From: Spirochaetota bacterium | GTDB taxonomy: Bacteria > Spirochaetota > B62-G9 > DRHN01 | DNA length: 10,987 nt | Direction of reading: 5' to 3' | Assembly: GCA_023136305.1 (NCBI GenBank) | Contig: JAGLSF010000044.1 | Coordinates: forward strand, 1-10,987 | In this document: one piece after another, positions 1 to 6,805 of the stretch | Layout of the letters: each line of letters starts with the position of its first letter | Numbering within the stretch: position 1 is the first letter of the stretch | Translations under genes and position numbers: made by a program | The notes under the pieces: generated by a model | Seen by the model: the letters and a program-made list of their open reading frames with translations, nothing else | The model's database searches: none | What the model was told of the DNA's origin: nothing

Positions 1-22
1 GAGATCAAGCTCTGGCTCAACC

Positions 23-51
23 TTGTCTTTGCACGATAATCTGACTATTAT
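23..51 (+). promoter_or_regulatory. Candidate sigma-70-type promoter of the aminotransferase gene
   Basis: A -35-like hexamer TTGTCT (23-28, 4 of 6 consensus bases) is followed after exactly 17 bp by TATTAT (46-51, 5 of 6). Transcription would begin near position 58, leaving a leader of about 20 bases. That leader carries a purine-rich ribosome binding site, AGAGGA (67-72), seven bases before the ATG at 80. The call rests on hexamer match and spacing only. Confidence 0.45.
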
Positions 52-79
52 TTTCTGACTTGTAAAAGAGGAACAGGAC

Positions 80-1261
80 ATGAAATTGGCAAGGAGAAGT
101 AATATTGCTCCCTCTCTGACGCTGGCCATGAACACCAAGGCCAAGCAGATGAGGGCTCAGGGACTGGACGTTATCAGTTTTGCAGCAGGTGAGCCTGATT
201 TCCATACACCAGATCACATCAAGGATGCCGGAAAAAAGGCGATTGATGGTGATAAAACCTATTACACCCCGGTGAGTGGAATCGTCGAGCTCAAAGAGCA
301 GGTTTTACGAAAGCTCGAAGGGGAAAACGGCCTGCACTATGAAATGGACCAGGTGTCCATCAATTCGGGTGCGAAGCATTCTGTATTCAATGTTCTCTTT
401 GTGCTCGTAGAGGGGGGAGACGAAGTTATCATTCCTGCACCCTACTGGGTAAGCTATTCAGAGATGGTTCGCATCTGCGGCGGCACACCGGTCTTTGTGG
501 AGACAACTGAGGGGTCAGGTTTCAAACTCAAGCCCGAACAGTTGAAGAAGGCGATTTCACGAAAGACAAAAGCGTTTCTTCTCAACTCACCGTGCAACCC
601 AACCGGTGCCGTGTACACCCGGGATGAGCTATTTTCACTTGCTGAATTGCTCGAAGACCAGGACATCATCGTCATTTCCGATGAGATTTATGAGAAGATA
701 CTCTACGATGATAACAGGCATGCCAGCATTGCCGCATACTCTGAAAAGCTGAAAAATAAAACGGTCGTCATCAACGGTATGTCAAAGGCATACTCGATGA
801 CTGGATGGCGCATCGGTTATGCGGCAGGACCGAAGGAGATCATCGGGGCGGTAAACAAGCTGCAGGGTCACACCGCTGGCAATCCCACCTCCATATCACA
901 GTGGGCAAGTGTCAAAGCACTTGATGAGGGAACAGCTTTTGTTAAGAGCTGGGTCGACGAGTTTACAAAGAGAAGAGATTATATCCTTTCGGAGCTCAAC
1001 AGTATTGACGGTATGTCCTGCACCACACCGGGCGGCGCATTCTACGTGTTTCCCAATATCAAGGAACTTCTCGGGCGATCCTTCGGAGGGAAGCAGATCG
1101 AGAACTCCGTTGAGTTTGCCCACTATCTTCTTGAAGAGGGACACATCGCCGTTGTTCCGGGGCAGGCATTTGGTGCCGAAGGCTATATGCGGATTTCCTT
1201 CGCTACCTCAATGGACAATATAGTTGAAGGAATGAAGCGTTTGAAGGGGGCACTTGCGTGA
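80..1261 (+). CDS. aspC: Class I PLP-dependent aminotransferase, aspartate aminotransferase type
   Basis: This 393-residue cytoplasmic enzyme has the full length expected for fold-type I aspartate aminotransferases, which exchange the amino group between aspartate and 2-oxoglutarate using pyridoxal phosphate. Visible landmarks are SFAAGEPDF near residues 33-41, NSPCNPTG (169-176, with Asn173 at the cofactor-binding Asn), SDEIYE (200-205, with Asp201 contacting the pyridine nitrogen), SKAYSMTGWR (235-244, with Lys236 as the Schiff-base lysine) and MRISFA (370-375, with Arg371 binding the substrate alpha-carboxylate). The start is supported by AGAGGA seven bases upstream. The gene has its own likely promoter and is followed after 49 bases by the VOC gene on the same strand, so co-transcription is possible. 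Substrate choice (aspartate, other amino acids, or prephenate as in some family members) cannot be read safely, and the symbol is by family resemblance. Confidence 0.93.
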   Translation: MKLARRSNIAPSLTLAMNTKAKQMRAQGLDVISFAAGEPDFHTPDHIKDAGKKAIDGDKTYYTPVSGIVELKEQVLRKLEGENGLHYEMDQVSINSGAKHSVFNVLFVLVEGGDEVIIPAPYWVSYSEMVRICGGTPVFVETTEGSGFKLKPEQLKKAISRKTKAFLLNSPCNPTGAVYTRDELFSLAELLEDQDIIVISDEIYEKILYDDNRHASIAAYSEKLKNKTVVINGMSKAYSMTGWRIGYAAGPKEIIGAVNKLQGHTAGNPTSISQWASVKALDEGTAFVKSWVDEFTKRRDYILSELNSIDGMSCTTPGGAFYVFPNIKELLGRSFGGKQIENSVEFAHYLLEEGHIAVVPGQAFGAEGYMRISFATSMDNIVEGMKRLKGALA

Positions 1262-1310
1262 AACACCTGAGCTTCCTGCACATTGAGCCAGCAATGCAAG
1301 AGAGGGTAAA

Positions 1311-2360
1311 ATGATCAATTGTATACAGCAGATCGGCCTTGGTGTACATGACAAAGACCGTGCATTTCGCTGGATCAGAAAAACATTCGGGATGGATATT
1401 CCAATATTTGATGATGAGGGGGAACCCGTCTACATGGTTCGCTACACCGGCGATAAGGTGCAGCGCCGTCATGCAGTTCTGGCAGAGAATCTCCAGGGTG
1501 GGAGCGGTTTTGAAGTCTGGCAGTACCTGAGCCGAAAACCATTGGCGCCTGAGTTCACACTTACACTGGGTGATCTCGGGTTCTTCATAGCGAAGATAAA
1601 GGCACCGGATGTGGATGCCGCTTTCAGTACGCTCATGGGACGTGGTGTTGAAATGCTTGGTCAGGTTTCGAGAGACCCTCAGGGAAAGGCTCATTTTTTT
1701 GTGAAAGATCCCTTCGGAAATATCTACCAGGTAATAGAAGATGCGCACTGGTTCAAGAGGGGCGGATGGGTAACGGGGGGGACCTGCGGGTGTCTCATCG
1801 GTGTCTCTGATATGGACAGATCCAAACCTTTTTATACAGATATACTGGGTTTTGATACGGTTGTGTACGACGAGGAGGGAGTTTTCGATGATTTTACCGC
1901 TCTTCCGGGAGGCGGAGACAGGATAAGAAGAGTCCTTCTTGTCCCCAGTCAGGAACCGCAGGGTGCATTCTCAAGGCTGATAGGCCCAGGCCAGATCGAG
2001 CTCGTGCAGTCCCTGGACAGGAAGCCAAAAAAGATATTTGAAGGTCGCTACTGGGGTGATCTTGGATTCATTCATCTCTGCTTCGATGTTCATGACATGC
2101 AGAGTTTGAAAAAAAAATGCGATGAAAAGGGGTTCCCGTTCACGGTGGACAGCGGCGGGCCCTTCAAAATGGATGGTGCCACAGGCCATTTCGCCTATGT
2201 TGAAGACCCCGACGGCACACTGATCGAGTTTGTAGAAACCTACAGAATTCCCATCATGAAAAAGCTATGCTGGTACCTCACTCTGCATAAGCGGGACCCT
2301 GCAAAACCGCTCCCCAGCTGGATGATTAAGCTCCTGTCCCTGGGTAGAGTGAAGGATTAG
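1311..2360 (+). CDS. Two-domain VOC (glyoxalase/bleomycin-resistance fold) protein
   Basis: The 349-residue soluble protein holds two vicinal-oxygen-chelate domains in tandem, about residues 3-145 and 157-310, followed by a basic, tryptophan-containing tail of about 40 residues. Each domain ends with the characteristic DPFGN or DPDGT turn (residues 133-137 and 299-303) leading into a final strand. In the second domain the usual metal ligands are partly present: Glu230 in GQIELVQ, His255 in GFIHLCF and Glu306 in LIEFVE. The expected His on its first strand is replaced by the CGCL stretch. The first domain has Glu68 but no clear His ligands and Gln140 at the end, so it is probably structural. 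The family includes glyoxalases, extradiol dioxygenases and resistance proteins, and no specific reaction can be assigned. The start has AGAGGG (1301-1306) five bases upstream, and the gene follows the aminotransferase closely. Confidence 0.85.
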   Translation: MINCIQQIGLGVHDKDRAFRWIRKTFGMDIPIFDDEGEPVYMVRYTGDKVQRRHAVLAENLQGGSGFEVWQYLSRKPLAPEFTLTLGDLGFFIAKIKAPDVDAAFSTLMGRGVEMLGQVSRDPQGKAHFFVKDPFGNIYQVIEDAHWFKRGGWVTGGTCGCLIGVSDMDRSKPFYTDILGFDTVVYDEEGVFDDFTALPGGGDRIRRVLLVPSQEPQGAFSRLIGPGQIELVQSLDRKPKKIFEGRYWGDLGFIHLCFDVHDMQSLKKKCDEKGFPFTVDSGGPFKMDGATGHFAYVEDPDGTLIEFVETYRIPIMKKLCWYLTLHKRDPAKPLPSWMIKLLSLGRVKD

Positions 2361-2379
2361 GATATAACTCGCCCTTTCG

Positions 2380-2408
2380 TATACTCAAAACAACTATCAT
2401 GCTGATAG
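2380..2408 (+). promoter_or_regulatory. -10-like box followed by a 15-bp perfect palindrome before the Nudix gene
   Basis: In the 104-base gap between the VOC and Nudix genes, TATACT (2380-2385, 5 of 6 consensus) is followed by the palindrome CTATCATGCTGATAG (2394-2408, six-base arms around a three-base centre). The palindrome would overlap the transcription start, a common place for a repressor operator. The matching -35 (TTAGGA, 2357-2362, 17-bp spacing) is poor. A second, overlapping inverted repeat CATGC/GCATG (2398-2402 and 2410-2414) shares its left arm. No T-tract follows, so an intrinsic terminator is unlikely. Confidence 0.3.
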
Positions 2409-2464
2409 AGCATGCATCGTGAAGTAGAAGAACATCAAGTAAGGTCGTTATAGGGACGAAAATA

Positions 2465-2902
2465 GTGTATATGAGGGTACGAGTCGCTGGAGTGCTTGTG
2501 CACGACAACAGACTCCTTCTCGTGCAGCACGAGAAGGACAGTAAAACCTATTGGCTCCTGCCTGGAGGCGGTGTTGGGCTGGGTGAACGTCTGCAGGATT
2601 CACTGGTGCGCGAGTTCACTGAAGAATTAAACCAGCAGGTCACTGTCATGGATCTCCTATTGGTTGTTGAAACGGTTTCCCCACAGGGTGAACACATCCT
2701 GCAGCCCACCTTTCTGGTGACTGCAGAGAACATCGATGACATACACCTGGGGAGTGATAAAAGAGTTGTCGATTATTCTTTTTTCCGGCAAGATAAAATC
2801 AATGAGATAACTCTATATCCGGATATAAAGGAAGAATTGCTGGTATTTTTACAATCATCCAGAATTGACCAGCGATACGTATTGAAATCATGGATAGATT
2901 GA
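2465..2902 (+). CDS. Nudix hydrolase
   Basis: This small cytoplasmic protein (145 residues from GTG) carries a recognisable Nudix box: Gly35, five residues, Glu41, seven residues, Arg49-Glu50, two residues, Glu53-Glu54. These are the Mg-binding glutamates used to cleave nucleoside diphosphates linked to another group. The box is preceded by the common YWLLPGGG lead-in. The only deviation is Asn in place of the last glycine of the signature. The substrate could be an oxidised nucleotide, a nucleotide sugar or a dinucleotide, and the sequence does not decide. The GTG at 2465 is preferred because AGGGA (2452-2456) lies eight bases upstream, whereas the in-frame ATG at 2471 would be 14 bases away; the difference is two residues. 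Its 3' end overlaps the start of the next gene by 13 bases, suggesting translational coupling. Confidence 0.88.
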   Translation: MYMRVRVAGVLVHDNRLLLVQHEKDSKTYWLLPGGGVGLGERLQDSLVREFTEELNQQVTVMDLLLVVETVSPQGEHILQPTFLVTAENIDDIHLGSDKRVVDYSFFRQDKINEITLYPDIKEELLVFLQSSRIDQRYVLKSWID

Positions 2903-3723
2903 AAACAGTTGTTCTGATACTTGTGTTTCTTACGACCGTATCGGTTCATGCTGACTCGACGCAAAATGGCGGGTTTGTCGTTGGCTGGGAACACATGAAA
3001 CTTCGAGTATTCGGGTCCAGCCAAATTACACCTCAGGACAGCGGTAATGTGATCGATTGGCAGTTGAAAGCAGCCCGAAGTGCCGAACAGAACCTGCTTC
3101 GCAGTTTTATCGATGCCATGAAATACATACAGATGGACGGGTACCAAACGGCCCATGAAGTATTATTGCATGATCTCGAAAGAAATGAACAGATATACCA
3201 ATACTGTGACCGCATCAAGGCTCGTTCAATCAAATATAACGAAACTGACGCGACAGTTGAAAAGGCCTTTGACTTCTACGGGAGTGATGGTTTCATACCC
3301 ATACTGTTTAAAGCGGGCAAAGACACGGGTAATTTTCCCGAATACAAAAGCTTCGTCTTCTCCACCGCGTTTTCCGGTTTCGTCATCGATGCAAGGGGTC
3401 TCAACAGGATGACTGCCATAGCTCCGAGAATATTCGATCAGGAACATAACCTTGTCTACTCAGTAGACCTGATGGAGCGGTATTATTTCACAAAATGGGG
3501 TGCAGTTCAATATGTTACTGATCCCAATGACAGAAGAATTGGCGAGAGAGTCGGTGAGAATCCCTTCAGAATTGTGGCCATCCCTGACAACAAGCTGCTT
3601 GATACCGATATGACCATATTCACCGAAGATGCATGGATACTCCTGCGTCACCAAACAACGAAAAGTAACCTGCAGATGGGCCGCGTGGTTATCATCATTG
3701 ATTACATTGAAAATGAGGAGTAG
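2890..3723 (+). CDS. Secreted protein resembling the LPP20/FlgT-like family
   Basis: The 277-residue product begins with a signal peptide: a basic N-terminus (Arg3, Lys5), a hydrophobic core at about residues 6-17, and a likely cut after SVHA (residue 21). There is no lipobox cysteine at the cleavage site, so it should be a soluble periplasmic or exported protein. The mature part has a long helical stretch (about residues 55-115, rich in Ala, Arg, Glu and Gln). It is followed by the segment FSGFVIDARGL (161-171), then a run ending in AIAPRIFD (176-183) and a valine/isoleucine strand near the C-terminus (265-271). I know this SGxxIDARGL...PxIxD pattern from LPP20- or FlgT-like envelope proteins of deltaproteobacteria and relatives, often linked to surface or flagellar structures; that assignment is from memory, not a search. 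The start lies inside the Nudix gene, 13 bases before its stop, with no strong ribosome binding site of its own. Confidence 0.78.
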   Translation: MDRLKTVVLILVFLTTVSVHADSTQNGGFVVGWEHMKLRVFGSSQITPQDSGNVIDWQLKAARSAEQNLLRSFIDAMKYIQMDGYQTAHEVLLHDLERNEQIYQYCDRIKARSIKYNETDATVEKAFDFYGSDGFIPILFKAGKDTGNFPEYKSFVFSTAFSGFVIDARGLNRMTAIAPRIFDQEHNLVYSVDLMERYYFTKWGAVQYVTDPNDRRIGERVGENPFRIVAIPDNKLLDTDMTIFTEDAWILLRHQTTKSNLQMGRVVIIIDYIENEE

Positions 3724-3734
3724 TGAGAGACTGG

Positions 3735-3965
3735 TTATGAGGCGAGTGTCACCCTGCCGCTGCGAAGGCAGGATGTACAGATTTTAACCTTCTTCACAGA
3801 GCCGTCCACAACTACGGTTTTCTTAATGATATTGGGTTTGAAGCTTCGTTTCGTAACCCCCGTTATCTTGATACCAGCACCTTTCTTCCTTCTTGCGAGA
3901 CCACGAGTGGCGTAGGATCGACCTGCAACTGTTCTCTTTCCGCATATCTCACAGATATTTGCCAT
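3735..3965 (-). CDS. rpmB: Ribosomal protein L28 (bL28), four-cysteine zinc-type
   Basis: The 76-residue basic protein has the bL28 layout: an N-terminal CEICGK signature (Cys5, Cys8), a Lys/Arg-rich middle with KRSFKPNI (residues 39-46), and a C-terminal KVKICTSCLRSGRV block (Cys63, Cys66). Two CxxC pairs mark the zinc-binding form; other bacteria carry a cysteine-free form, often induced by zinc shortage. It is part of the large 50S subunit. A GGAG ribosome binding site (complement of 3976-3979) sits ten bases before the ATG, and a good promoter lies just upstream. It stands alone, without the common partner rpmG, on the strand opposite to its neighbours, and ends 11 bases from the secreted-protein gene with which it converges. 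Confidence 0.95.
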   Translation of the reverse strand: MANICEICGKRTVAGRSYATRGLARRKKGAGIKITGVTKRSFKPNIIKKTVVVDGSVKKVKICTSCLRSGRVTLAS

Positions 3966-4003
3966 CGTACTCGATCTCCATGAATAGCATAAATACCTAC
4001 TGC

Positions 4004-4032
4004 AAGATAAGATATGACCCGCATCCAGTCAA
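4004..4032 (-). promoter_or_regulatory. Candidate promoter of rpmB
   Basis: Read on the minus strand, TTGACT (complement of 4027-4032, 5 of 6 consensus) is followed after exactly 17 bp by TATCTT (complement of 4004-4009, 4 of 6). Transcription would start near 3997, about 30 bases before the L28 start codon. On the + strand a perfect TTGACA (4041-4046) faces the other way nine bases away and might serve the gene at 4094, but no convincing -10 box follows it. Confidence 0.5.
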
Positions 4033-4093
4033 GTTAATTCTTGACATTGATTTACGATACCATTAGTTTTTTCGTGAGAAACGGATTGAGAAC

Positions 4094-4363
4094 ATGGAGT
4101 TTTCATTCACGGATAGAGAAGTAAGAGCTATAAAAATATGGGCAGATAGTTTTATACATGGTGGGCACTGGGGTGATGGGGATGCCATTGTACCCGAAGA
4201 AGATATTATTATTAAGAAATTGAACAGCATAAAAGACAATGTGATATCACTGAATGAAATTGAGACAAAGATAATACTCGCCTGGAGCGATAGTACACTT
4301 GGTATCCACACTATGGAAGAGGAGAGCGTTCTTAAGAAGCTCAAGCCTTTACTGGAACAGTAA
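4094..4363 (+). CDS. Small protein of unknown function with an internal duplication
   Basis: I do not recognise this 89-residue, acidic, probably cytoplasmic protein; it has no signal peptide or membrane segment. It is built from two similar halves. The first (about residues 5-46) contains IWADS around Trp16 and, after an insert with GGHWGDGD, a run EEDIIIKKL (35-43). The second (about 51-87) contains AWSDS around Trp64 and EEESVLKKL (75-83). The shared pattern is Trp-Ala/Ser-Asp-Ser, a loop with Gly and His, then two or three acidic residues and a helix ending in Lys-Lys-Leu. This duplication supports a real protein. The start has only a weak purine run (TTGAGAAC) before it. It is followed after 59 bases by another small acidic protein and may be co-transcribed with it. 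Confidence 0.7.
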   Translation: MEFSFTDREVRAIKIWADSFIHGGHWGDGDAIVPEEDIIIKKLNSIKDNVISLNEIETKIILAWSDSTLGIHTMEEESVLKKLKPLLEQ

Positions 4364-4422
4364 GACAAACAGCTTTCCGGAGACCTTCAAACCTCAGCCC
4401 ATACAGAGGAACAATCACTGAA

Positions 4423-4866
4423 ATGAAAGATTTGATTGAACGAATAGAGGCGATCTGCAGCGAGTTGGGATTTAGGATTATCGATCGCGAGGAGTCTGAA
4501 GAACTCTATCAATCCTCCCTTTTGCAAAATGATGAGATTTGTGGATCTCTTTTTGTTGAAAAGGACAGTAATTTTTTAGAAATCGCATATACCTATACTT
4601 TTGATGTTGAAGAGGAAAACTTCCTGAAGAGCCACCTCGAGTCGATGATGAATATATGTTATGAGTATGGTAATTACTTCAACATCATGAAGGGTGAGGA
4701 TGAGATAAATTTTTCGATTTTTACAAAGGTGTATTTTTCCGGGCTCAATGTGGAGTCCATGCAGGATACGTTCGATGATTTCATAGCTTGTAACCACGAG
4801 ATCATTGAGATCTTTGGTCTCGATGAAGATGAGAGCTTAAGCGGCTTCGACGATATACAGAACTGA
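4423..4866 (+). CDS. Small acidic protein of unknown function, faintly YbjN-like
   Basis: The 147-residue product is strongly acidic and has no signal peptide or membrane segment. It opens with a helix (MKDLIERIEAICSELGF), continues with several strand-like stretches (for example GSLFVEKDSNFLEIAYTYTF), and has FTKVYFSGLN near residues 100-109, followed by a helix and a very acidic tail. This alternation and the FSGLN segment faintly recall YbjN proteins and class I secretion-chaperone folds, but the resemblance is weak and no function should be assigned. AGAGGA (4405-4410) lies 12 bases before the ATG, slightly far but the only candidate. It stands between the duplicated small protein and the hybrid signalling protein, separated from the latter by 144 bases that hold a likely promoter. 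Confidence 0.68.
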   Translation: MKDLIERIEAICSELGFRIIDREESEELYQSSLLQNDEICGSLFVEKDSNFLEIAYTYTFDVEEENFLKSHLESMMNICYEYGNYFNIMKGEDEINFSIFTKVYFSGLNVESMQDTFDDFIACNHEIIEIFGLDEDESLSGFDDIQN

Positions 4867-4943
4867 TTGAAGATCGTCCATGCTCAATAAAATTTGAAAT
4901 CCCGCAACTCCATGGCTTACAATTAGACTGAAGAAAACAAGTT

Positions 4944-4974
4944 TTGACCTCGACGCACGTATTGTACGTATTTT
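4944..4974 (+). promoter_or_regulatory. Candidate promoter with a palindromic, repeated element before the hybrid signalling gene
   Basis: TTGACC (4944-4949, 5 of 6 consensus) is followed by AT-rich -10-like sequence, the best hexamer being TATTTT (4969-4974) at a rather long 19-bp spacing. Between them lies ACGTATTGTACGT (4957-4969), a perfect palindrome with five-base arms and a three-base centre. The same bases also form a direct repeat ACGTATT at 4957-4963 and 4966-4972. An operator inside a promoter spacer would fit this layout. As a terminator the stem is too short to be convincing, despite the five Ts after it. Confidence 0.35.
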
Positions 4975-5010
4975 TAAATTACAACTGTAAGATATGAAAC
5001 GGGGAGCTTT

Positions 5011-6540
5011 ATGGACTTGAAAAAGGCACTGCTCTTTTCAAAAACCTTGGAAAAAGACGATGGTCATTATAAGGTTTTTAAGGCTGTTACCAGGGCGCTC
5101 GGTTATGAGATCGTGCGCATTAGCAAAGCGGATCAGGCCCTCCAGCACCTGCGTGAAAGCCGCGGCTCTGTGCTGTTTTGTGACGATAGGATTTTTATTA
5201 ATGAAATCGAGGAAGCTTTAGGGGAATCACGTGACGTGACCGAGGGTTCTGGTGTGGTGCTTTTAAGTACCGACCCTTCCAACCCTCTGCCATCATCACA
5301 GGTTATTGATTCTGTGCTCGTGTTGTCATTGCCCGAGAACCTTTTTGAGCTTTCATTAGTCTCGATCTTCAAACATATGCTCCTAAAAAACCGTTTTCAG
5401 AAGATATCGGGCACTATTGATCCGGAATTCCTGAAAAAGCTCCTGAGCGATACTGCCCATGCTGTAAATAATATTCTATCGGGTATGCAGGGTTACGCGG
5501 AGCTTGCACAGCTCAACCACGATGATGCAAAGCTCATACAGGATTCTTTCAATGTTGTTCTCTATTCGTCACACAGGGTTAAGCAGGAAATCAAGAACCT
5601 TCGCGCTCTCGTTCGGGTTGAAAATCCGGATGCCAAACCTGTGAACGTGCTGGATGTGATCGAGTCATCTCTCGAACTTGCGAAGAACCAGATGACAGCG
5701 AAAGATATCCACCTGAAGTACGGTGCTGAAGACAGGGTGATGGTGAATGCTGACTACGATCAGCTTATACAGGTCTTCTACAACCTCCTGAACGATGTGG
5801 TGAGCAATATCGATGATGAGGGAACGATCATCCTTCAGATTAAGAGTATAAATGATGATGTTTCTTTTCAGATAGTGGGAGATCGATACAACTTAAGTGA
5901 TGAGGACTTTGCATCCTATCAAAAAATCTTTTCAATGGATCTGCCCATTCTTCAGACAGCGGATAAGGAGGGTAAGATCGATTACCGGAGTATTCTCTCC
6001 ATATGCAACCGCATTGTCCGAAACCATCGAGGAACCATGCAGTTGGTGAAGAGTAAGGAAGGGGAGGTGATCTATACCGTCACGCTTCCGGTTCTGAGGG
6101 AAGAGGAGATGGAACCATATGTAGATGAGCTCCATGAAGAAACATTGGTTGCAAATATCAATGATCTCGACATGGATATACTTGTTGTCGATGATGAGGA
6201 GTATGTACGCAATACCATCTACTATTTCTTTGATAAAAAAGGCTGCAGAGTTACGGTTGCTGAGGATGGTGAGTTTGGATTTAACATTGCCAAATCAAAA
6301 CCCTTTGATCTGATATTCATGGATTATCTCATGCCCAAAATGGGCGGTATCGAGTCCGCCCGTAAGATTATGGACAAGAACAGGGATGCGAAGATTGTCT
6401 TTATTACAGGCCGCGAGTCAATAAACGAGGAAGACCTGTACAAGTCTGGTATCTATGCATGTATCAAGAAACCCTTTGAAATGAAAGACCTTTTCGACAT
6501 AGCAAAGAGGGTCGCATTCCAGAAGGGATTAGTGGAGTAA
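5011..6540 (+). CDS. Hybrid two-component protein: receiver-like domain, His-containing DHp domain, degenerate ATPase domain, intact receiver
   Basis: This 509-residue protein has no membrane segment or signal peptide. Residues 1-125 look like a receiver fold (LLFS strand, LFCDD at 55-59, VVLLST at 82-87) but lack the acidic pair after the first strand. Residues about 138-205 form a dimerisation helix pair with DTAHAVNNIL, where His150 is in the phosphoacceptor place, followed by the GYAELA segment seen in hybrid kinases. The ATPase domain (about 210-362) keeps the fold outline (LIQVFYNLL at 252-260) but lacks working motifs: Asp262 stands where the N-box Asn is expected, no DxGxG box is present near 288-296, and no GxGL box near 322-330. 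The C-terminal receiver (388-503) is complete: Asp394 and Asp395, Asp438 as phosphoacceptor, Thr466 and Lys487. It probably cannot phosphorylate itself and may act as a phosphotransfer, phosphatase or scaffold protein. GGGGAG (5001-5006) supports the start. Confidence 0.85.
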   Translation: MDLKKALLFSKTLEKDDGHYKVFKAVTRALGYEIVRISKADQALQHLRESRGSVLFCDDRIFINEIEEALGESRDVTEGSGVVLLSTDPSNPLPSSQVIDSVLVLSLPENLFELSLVSIFKHMLLKNRFQKISGTIDPEFLKKLLSDTAHAVNNILSGMQGYAELAQLNHDDAKLIQDSFNVVLYSSHRVKQEIKNLRALVRVENPDAKPVNVLDVIESSLELAKNQMTAKDIHLKYGAEDRVMVNADYDQLIQVFYNLLNDVVSNIDDEGTIILQIKSINDDVSFQIVGDRYNLSDEDFASYQKIFSMDLPILQTADKEGKIDYRSILSICNRIVRNHRGTMQLVKSKEGEVIYTVTLPVLREEEMEPYVDELHEETLVANINDLDMDILVVDDEEYVRNTIYYFFDKKGCRVTVAEDGEFGFNIAKSKPFDLIFMDYLMPKMGGIESARKIMDKNRDAKIVFITGRESINEEDLYKSGIYACIKKPFEMKDLFDIAKRVAFQKGLVE

Positions 6541-6565
6541 TCCAGAGCACAATTAATCACATACA

Positions 6566-6805
6566 TCAGCGTAACGCTTCTGTGTAAAACTTCGCGTTTC
6601 GGCATATCTTGAATATCTTTTTATACCGTTTGCTGTCCCCGAAATCCTCCATTTCGATGAATATATTGGCCAAATCTCCCGGTGCAATGCCGGAAATCCC
6701 TATTATCAGTTTAATCCATTCAAGATCGCAGCCAAGTGCACCGGTGAGATAACTCCCCAGATTGACCTTCACGAAGTCGATTGCAATTTCCTCGGGTGAA
6801 TCCAT
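6566..6805 (-). CDS. Small hypothetical protein
   Basis: I do not recognise this 79-residue product. It reads as a plausible soluble protein: an acidic helix start (MDSPEEIAIDFVKVNLGSYL), a central Gly/Ile-rich part (IIGISGIAPGDLANIFIEM), and a basic end with KRYKKIFKICRNAKF. No gene covers this interval on the other strand, and its codon use looks like that of its neighbours. AGAGG lies on the minus strand about 13 bases before the ATG, and TATACT (complement of 6845-6850) could be a -10 box, though no good -35 goes with it. It is transcribed divergently from the kinase operon and converges on the hybrid signalling gene with a 25-base gap. A chance open frame is not excluded. Confidence 0.5.
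   Translation of the reverse strand: MDSPEEIAIDFVKVNLGSYLTGALGCDLEWIKLIIGISGIAPGDLANIFIEMEDFGDSKRYKKIFKICRNAKFYTEALR

Noticed and set aside
1203..1748. A 181-residue minus-strand open frame opposite the aminotransferase/VOC junction.
   Set aside because: The + strand encodes recognisable VOC motifs through this interval; the antisense product has no family features or ribosome binding site.
3724..3734. A bidirectional terminator between the convergent secreted-protein gene and rpmB.
   Set aside because: The gap is only 11 bases and no stem with a T-tract is visible there or just beyond.
4041..4069. Perfect TTGACA on the + strand as promoter of the small protein at 4094.
   Set aside because: No hexamer at 16-18 bp spacing matches a -10 box in more than half its positions, so it is only mentioned beside the rpmB promoter.
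6567..6577. AGCG-TAA-CGCT hairpin as a terminator between the hybrid gene and the minus-strand small gene.
   Set aside because: The stem is only four base pairs, lies within the coding end of the minus-strand gene and has no T-tract.
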